64,000 nucleotides of DNA from an uncultured Candidatus Actinomarina sp. GTDB taxonomy: Bacteria; Actinomycetota; Acidimicrobiia; Actinomarinales; Actinomarinaceae. A model generated the notes under the pieces. The model had not been told where the DNA came from. It was given only the letters and a program-made list of their open reading frames with translations, and did no database searches. Shown here piece after piece: positions 60,122-64,000 of the stretch (positions within the stretch are counted from its first letter, which is position 1; every line of letters begins with the position of its first letter). A program made the translations under genes and the position numbers. The stretch lies in the NCBI GenBank assembly GCA_902519215.1, contig CABYIX010000005.1, forward strand, positions 1 through 64,000, in the 5' to 3' direction.

Positions 60122-60155
60122 GCTAAAAATCCTTATTTTTAGCATACGTACGTAT
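60122..60155 (+). promoter_or_regulatory. Hairpin plus 12-bp palindrome upstream of the sugar-binding protein gene
   Basis: GCTAAAAAT (60122-60130) and ATTTTTAGC (60135-60143) form a 9-bp stem with loop CCTT. Directly after it ATACGTACGTAT (60144-60155) is a perfect palindrome, followed by AAAGGAAAAAG and the ATG at 60175. The rest of the 148-bp gap after tRNA-Leu is AT-rich with no other structure seen. The palindrome could be a LacI-family-type operator; the hairpin could stabilise or attenuate the mRNA. Confidence 0.4.
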
Positions 60156-60174
60156 ACACAAAGGAAAAAGAAAT

Positions 60175-61473
60175 ATGAAGAAACCATTATTGGTTAGTTT
60201 CTTACTCTTAACTCTAATTCTTGGAGCATGTGGTGGTGGAAGCCTTGAAGGCGAAGAAGTCACTATTACAGGTGCTTTAATTGGTTCAGACCAAGATGGA
60301 TTTAGAGCTGCTTTTGAAGACTTTACTGCGGAAACTGGAATTATTGTTTCCTATCAGGGGTCTGATAACTTTGAGCAAGAAATACAAATTCAAATGGAAT
60401 CTGGTGATACACCAGACTTCGCATTATGGCCACAGCCAGGAGCTGTAGTCGATGCTGCTACTAGAGGATATTTAACACCTCTTGAAGACCTTGGTATAGA
60501 TCTTGATCAATACCAAAATGACTTCTCATCCTACCTTGTAGGACTTGGAGTTGTTGACGGCGTCATCTACGGTGGTGCTAATGCAGCAAACTTGAAGAGT
60601 ATCGTTTGGTACCAACCAGCAGAATTTGACGCAAGAGGATATTCTGTCCCAGCTACTTGGGATGAAATGATCGCACTTGCAGATCAAATTGTTGCAGACG
60701 GAATGAATCCATTCTGTTTTGGTATGTACTCAAATGGTGCATCAGGTTGGCTTGCAACTGACTGGATGGAAGATATTATGCTCAGAACCGGAGACGGTGT
60801 TGATTCATACGATAAGTGGGTAAGCCACGATATTCCATTCAACGATCCAATGGTAAAAAATGCAGCAACACTTTTGAGCCAGATCATGCATACAGAAAAC
60901 TATGTTGTAGGTGGCACTGATGCTATCGTATCAACATACTTTGGTAATGCACAAGATCCTATGTTCTCAAAAGATGGTAACGGCAACCCAGGTTGTTTTA
61001 TGCATAGACAAGCATCTTTTATTACAGGATTCTGGCCTGAAGGAGAACAAGCTGGAGCAGGTTCAATAACAACTGTGTTCCCATTCCCTTCAATTGACCC
61101 ATCATTACCAGCTGCTGCTTTAGGTGGCGGTGACATGTGGGGAGCATTTAATGATAGAGATGCAACAAAAGCTGTTGCTGAATTTATGTTGAGTGCTGAG
61201 TTCTACAATAATGTAGCAATCAGAGATGGTAACGCAAGATTAAGCGCCCATACTGGTTTTGATACATCATTGTATGCATCTCCAATAAACAAAATTCTCG
61301 GAGACACAATTGCTGCAGCATTAAGCGCAAACTCATTTAGATTTGATGCGTCTGACCTAATGCCGCCAGAAGTTGGAGCTGGTTCATTCTGGAAAGAAAT
61401 GATGAACTTAGCTGTAGAAGGTCCTGGATATATTGACACTGCATTAGACACTGTCGAAAATTCTTGGCCGTAA
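60175..61473 (+). CDS. aglE: ABC transporter sugar-binding lipoprotein (alpha-glucoside AglE type)
   Basis: The 432-residue protein has a signal peptide with lipobox LGAC at about 17-20 and a family 1 solute-binding fold. Landmarks are FEDFTAETGIIVSYQGSDNF, DFALWPQPGAV, LGVVDGVIYGGANAANLKSIVWY and ATDWMEDIML with the later VSHDIPFNDP, which resemble the AglE alpha-glucoside binders. It captures oligosaccharides outside the membrane. A terminator follows, then two permease genes. Confidence 0.8.
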   Translation: MKKPLLVSFLLLTLILGACGGGSLEGEEVTITGALIGSDQDGFRAAFEDFTAETGIIVSYQGSDNFEQEIQIQMESGDTPDFALWPQPGAVVDAATRGYLTPLEDLGIDLDQYQNDFSSYLVGLGVVDGVIYGGANAANLKSIVWYQPAEFDARGYSVPATWDEMIALADQIVADGMNPFCFGMYSNGASGWLATDWMEDIMLRTGDGVDSYDKWVSHDIPFNDPMVKNAATLLSQIMHTENYVVGGTDAIVSTYFGNAQDPMFSKDGNGNPGCFMHRQASFITGFWPEGEQAGAGSITTVFPFPSIDPSLPAAALGGGDMWGAFNDRDATKAVAEFMLSAEFYNNVAIRDGNARLSAHTGFDTSLYASPINKILGDTIAAALSANSFRFDASDLMPPEVGAGSFWKEMMNLAVEGPGYIDTALDTVENSWP

Positions 61474-61495
61474 GCCGGATAATTTAAAATAAATT

Positions 61496-61525
61496 GATAG
61501 CCACCCACTTGGGTGGCTATCTTTT
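61496..61525 (+). terminator. Strong rho-independent terminator after the binding-protein gene
   Basis: GATAGCCACCC (61496-61506) pairs perfectly with GGGTGGCTATC (61511-61521) around ACTT and is followed by TTTT. It is the most stable hairpin seen in the window. It lies between the binding-protein gene and its permease genes and would allow more binding protein than permease. Confidence 0.9.
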
Positions 61526-61549
61526 GTAAGCTAAAATAAAATAATTGAA

Positions 61550-62809
61550 ATGAAACAACAAACACAACAAGAGAAATTGAAAACCATTGGTATTTCTTTT
61601 TTAGCTTTAGGATTCTTCCCTCTTATTTGGTTTCTTTTTCAAGCAATTCTTTTTAGAGAATTGACTGAAATTATTTCTAGAAATCTTCTTGTAGTGTTTG
61701 CATTGATAATTGGTTCTACTTTTGTTTTTTTACTATTTTGGGGCATGGATAAGATTATTAAATTATCTCCTAAAGATAATAGAGAGTCTTTAGAAGCCAG
61801 AATGTTTGCTGGTCCTTCTTTATTTATGATTTCACTTTTTCTTTTTTATCCAGCAATTAGAACTTTATATATTAGTTTTAAAGACAGGTATAGTAATGAT
61901 TTCATTGGTTTCGAAAATTATAAATGGGCATTTTCAGACCCCGAAATGCTAGTTACTATAAGAAATCAGATTATTTGGCTAGTTTTTGTTGTCTTTTTTG
62001 TTTTGTTTATTGGTTTAATTGTGGGCTGGCTTACAGACAGATTAAATAAAGGAGAAGCATTCTTTAAATCAATTGTTTTCATGCCAATGGCAATATCAGC
62101 TGTAGGTGCGAGTGCAATTTTTAAATTTATATATGAATATAGACCCCCACCTTTAACACAAATTGGAATAATAAATGGTATCCGAGTATCTGTTGATAGG
62201 GGACCAGTATTACCTGGAGTCAAACCTGGTCAAAAATGTATGAACAATAGAGTTGTTGATGGAGATTTTAAAGATTTTACAAATGAAGATTGCCTAAACC
62301 CAATTGGCTGGCTTCAACAGCGAGATCTGACTAACTTACCTTTTACAGAAAATTTAAACCCAGAAGGTTTTTTTAGTGGTATTTTGGTTAATCTTCCAAT
62401 CAACACAATGCTGTTGATGGTGATTATGATTTGGATGTTTACAGGGTTTGCCGCAGTGGTTTTTTCGGCTGGAATTAAAGCTATACCATCAGAAATTATG
62501 GAAGCCGGACAAATAGACGGTGCTTCTGAATTGAGGGTATTTAGGTCAATAGTTATTCCATATATCAAGAGCACAATAATTGTAGTAGGAACATATATGG
62601 TTGTTACTGTATTAAAAGCTTTTGATATAATCTATGTGTCTACGAGGGGAGACCTTGAGACAAATTTATTGGCTGTAAAGATGCTTGATGAATTTTCTAA
62701 ATACAGAAACTTTGGACGTTCTGCAACAGTGGCAGTATTAATATTTGTTTGTGTTCTACCCATCATTGTAGGTACAGCATTAAGAGAAAGAGAAAATACG
62801 CAATCATGA
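61550..62809 (+). CDS. aglF: ABC transporter permease (alpha-glucoside AglF type)
   Basis: The 419-residue protein has two extra N-terminal helices, then the transport core. An external insertion of about 80 residues (about 205-285, with two cysteines in QKCMNN and NEDCLN) separates helices. The EAA loop reads EIMEAGQIDGASELRVFRSIVIP. This size and insertion fit the AglF/MalF-like permeases. It pairs with AglG, whose start overlaps its stop (ATGA). Confidence 0.82.
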   Translation: MKQQTQQEKLKTIGISFLALGFFPLIWFLFQAILFRELTEIISRNLLVVFALIIGSTFVFLLFWGMDKIIKLSPKDNRESLEARMFAGPSLFMISLFLFYPAIRTLYISFKDRYSNDFIGFENYKWAFSDPEMLVTIRNQIIWLVFVVFFVLFIGLIVGWLTDRLNKGEAFFKSIVFMPMAISAVGASAIFKFIYEYRPPPLTQIGIINGIRVSVDRGPVLPGVKPGQKCMNNRVVDGDFKDFTNEDCLNPIGWLQQRDLTNLPFTENLNPEGFFSGILVNLPINTMLLMVIMIWMFTGFAAVVFSAGIKAIPSEIMEAGQIDGASELRVFRSIVIPYIKSTIIVVGTYMVVTVLKAFDIIYVSTRGDLETNLLAVKMLDEFSKYRNFGRSATVAVLIFVCVLPIIVGTALRERENTQS

Positions 62810-63708
62810 CACGCAATACACAAAAATGGTATGACAAGCCAGTAACAAAATTAATATTAATTACTATTGCTCTTACTTGGATCTTTCCTGTTTTTGGTTT
62901 TGTATTGAGTTCATTTCGACCTGGTGAATCGATAAAAAGAGAATCATGGTGGGATGCAATTTATACTGGGAAACTTTGGACCGAATTAACATTGTCTAAT
63001 TATTCAGAAATATTTTTTGCCGATAATCTAGACAGGTCTTTTTATAATTCATTTGCTGTAACAATCCCATCTACAATTATCCCAATCACCATTGCTGCGT
63101 TTGCTGCATACGCTTTTGCATTTATGGAATTCAGGGGCAAAGAAGTACTCTTCTTATTTGTTGTTGCTTCAATGATAATTCCTCTTCAGATGTCTTTAAT
63201 TCCACTTGTGCAGCTTTTTAAAAGCGGAATTGAAGTGTTTGGTATTCCTATAATTCCTGCATTAGATATCAATGGAACTTTTGTGGCTACTTGGTTTGCT
63301 CATTCTGGATTTGGATTACCCTTAGCTACATTTTTATTACGAGATTTTATGATGGGTTTACCTAAAAGTGTGATTGAATCTGCAAAGATCGACGGTGCAA
63401 GTAATATGACAACTTTCTTTAGACTGGTTTTACCATTATCAGTTGCAGGAATTGCTGCATTTGCAACTTTTCAGTTTTTATGGGTCTACAATGATTTCCT
63501 TGTTGCGAATGTATTCTTAGGAGTTTATAAACCCGAAAACCTTGTTGTAACCTCGCACGTTTCTCAGTTAGCTGTTGGTGCATATGGTGAAGCTTGGCAT
63601 TTAAGAACATCAGGAGCAATAATATCTATGATTGTTCCTCTAACAGTTTTCTTTAGTTTACAGAGATTCTTCATAAGAGGTTTAATTGGAGGAGCGGTTA
63701 AGGGTTGA
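62806..63708 (+). CDS. aglG: ABC transporter permease (alpha-glucoside AglG type)
   Basis: Translation from the ATG at 62806 gives 300 residues; the upstream in-frame extension lies inside aglF. It has six membrane helices, an early WIFPVFGFVLSSFRPG and the EAA loop SVIESAKIDGASNMTTFFRLVLPLS (about 188-212). It forms the transmembrane channel with AglF. No ATPase gene is in the window to the right edge; it may lie further downstream or be shared. Confidence 0.84.
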   Translation: MTRNTQKWYDKPVTKLILITIALTWIFPVFGFVLSSFRPGESIKRESWWDAIYTGKLWTELTLSNYSEIFFADNLDRSFYNSFAVTIPSTIIPITIAAFAAYAFAFMEFRGKEVLFLFVVASMIIPLQMSLIPLVQLFKSGIEVFGIPIIPALDINGTFVATWFAHSGFGLPLATFLLRDFMMGLPKSVIESAKIDGASNMTTFFRLVLPLSVAGIAAFATFQFLWVYNDFLVANVFLGVYKPENLVVTSHVSQLAVGAYGEAWHLRTSGAIISMIVPLTVFFSLQRFFIRGLIGGAVKG

Positions 63709-64000
63709 GACCCTTATTTGTTTTCTTATTTCTTCTTATAATTTCATGCTCAGGCATTGAAACACAGTCTTATGAAATCCTCTCTAAAGATGATTCTGAA
63801 TTAATTAACTCAAGATTATCAATTGATGTAGATCATAAAAGTAGCGAAGAAGTGAATTTAACTGTTCAAATTTTTCCAAAATTTGAGTTAGATATTAAAA
63901 ATTATTTGTTAGTTTTTGATATGAAATTTCGTGAAGACTATAACGATGATTTCATGGGTGTGTGTATTGGGCCATCTTGGGAAAATTATGGTTCAGGAGA
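63705..64000 (+). CDS. Lipoprotein, partial (C-terminus off the window)
   Basis: A TTG at 63705 overlaps the aglG stop by 4 bases and opens a frame to the window edge (98 codons). It encodes a signal peptide MRPLFVFLFLLIISCSG with a lipobox-like ISCS, then a soluble region. Position in the sugar-import operon suggests a carbohydrate-related surface protein. The visible part (LTVQIFPKFELDIKNYLLVF) does not identify a family. Confidence 0.6.
   Translation, partial: MRPLFVFLFLLIISCSGIETQSYEILSKDDSELINSRLSIDVDHKSSEEVNLTVQIFPKFELDIKNYLLVFDMKFREDYNDDFMGVCIGPSWENYGSG

Overview
The window is gene-dense, AT-rich bacterial chromosome with very short intergenic gaps and many overlapping stop/start junctions. 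The gene order mfd, mazG, eno, ftsB-like, DUF501, ppx, the fused biotin carboxylase/BCCP (AccA3 type), an InhA-like enoyl reductase and a b6f-like quinol oxidase point to an actinobacterium. The low G+C and compactness suggest a marine, streamlined lineage such as the Actinomarinales / marine Acidimicrobiia. That assignment is inference from gene content, not from a marker search. No rRNA, CRISPR array, prophage or insertion sequence was seen. There are two tRNA genes (Arg-CCT and Leu-TAA).

Layout. 1-4.0 kb: a partial alpha/beta hydrolase, SAM hydroxide adenosyltransferase, a glutaredoxin-like protein, a RimK/RimB-like pair and a small membrane protein. 4.0-12.7 kb: two head-to-head respiratory operons. 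The leftward one encodes a cbb3-oxidase-like subunit I that has lost nearly all its metal-ligand histidines, plus two membrane-anchored cytochromes c. The rightward one encodes a b6f-type complex: a membrane protein, a dicluster ferredoxin, cytochrome b6, subunit IV, Rieske, a diheme cytochrome c and a small membrane protein. Three of these redox proteins share an N-terminal helical module followed by an Ala/Pro/Glu linker. 12.7-22.5 kb: NfeD/SPFH pair, LysE exporter, nucleoside hydrolase, GNAT, DDAH-like hydrolase, YbaK-like deacylase, tryptophanase-family lyase, a zinc-protease lipoprotein and a frameshifted GH57 lipoprotein. 22.6-36 kb: DUF1289, glycerate kinase, three-gene transhydrogenase, a large multidomain surface protein, an archaeal-type GAPDH-like enzyme divergent from pyruvate phosphate dikinase, a GCS2 ligase and FabI.

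36-45.5 kb: a leftward lipid operon (accD, bioY, accA3, acpS, fabD, fabH, fabG, acpP, fabF) with a divergent birA. Biotin uptake and ligation therefore sit with the biotin-dependent carboxylase they serve. 45.5-52.9 kb: a two-domain dehydrogenase, an inositol-phosphatase-family enzyme, tRNA-Arg, an ABC-2 exporter, ribosomal L25, Pth, PgsA and a broken epimerase. 52.9-60 kb: the mfd-to-ppx housekeeping run and tRNA-Leu. 60-64 kb: an alpha-glucoside-type ABC importer with a strong terminator after the binding-protein gene, then a partial lipoprotein.

The most unusual content is the leftward respiratory operon (4036-7115). Its subunit I keeps the cbb3 fold signature but has only three histidines in 463 residues, and its CcoO-like partner has no axial methionine. 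A perfect 156-bp duplication encodes the N-terminal module of both cytochromes. This looks like an electron-transfer or scaffold complex derived from an oxidase rather than an oxygen reductase.
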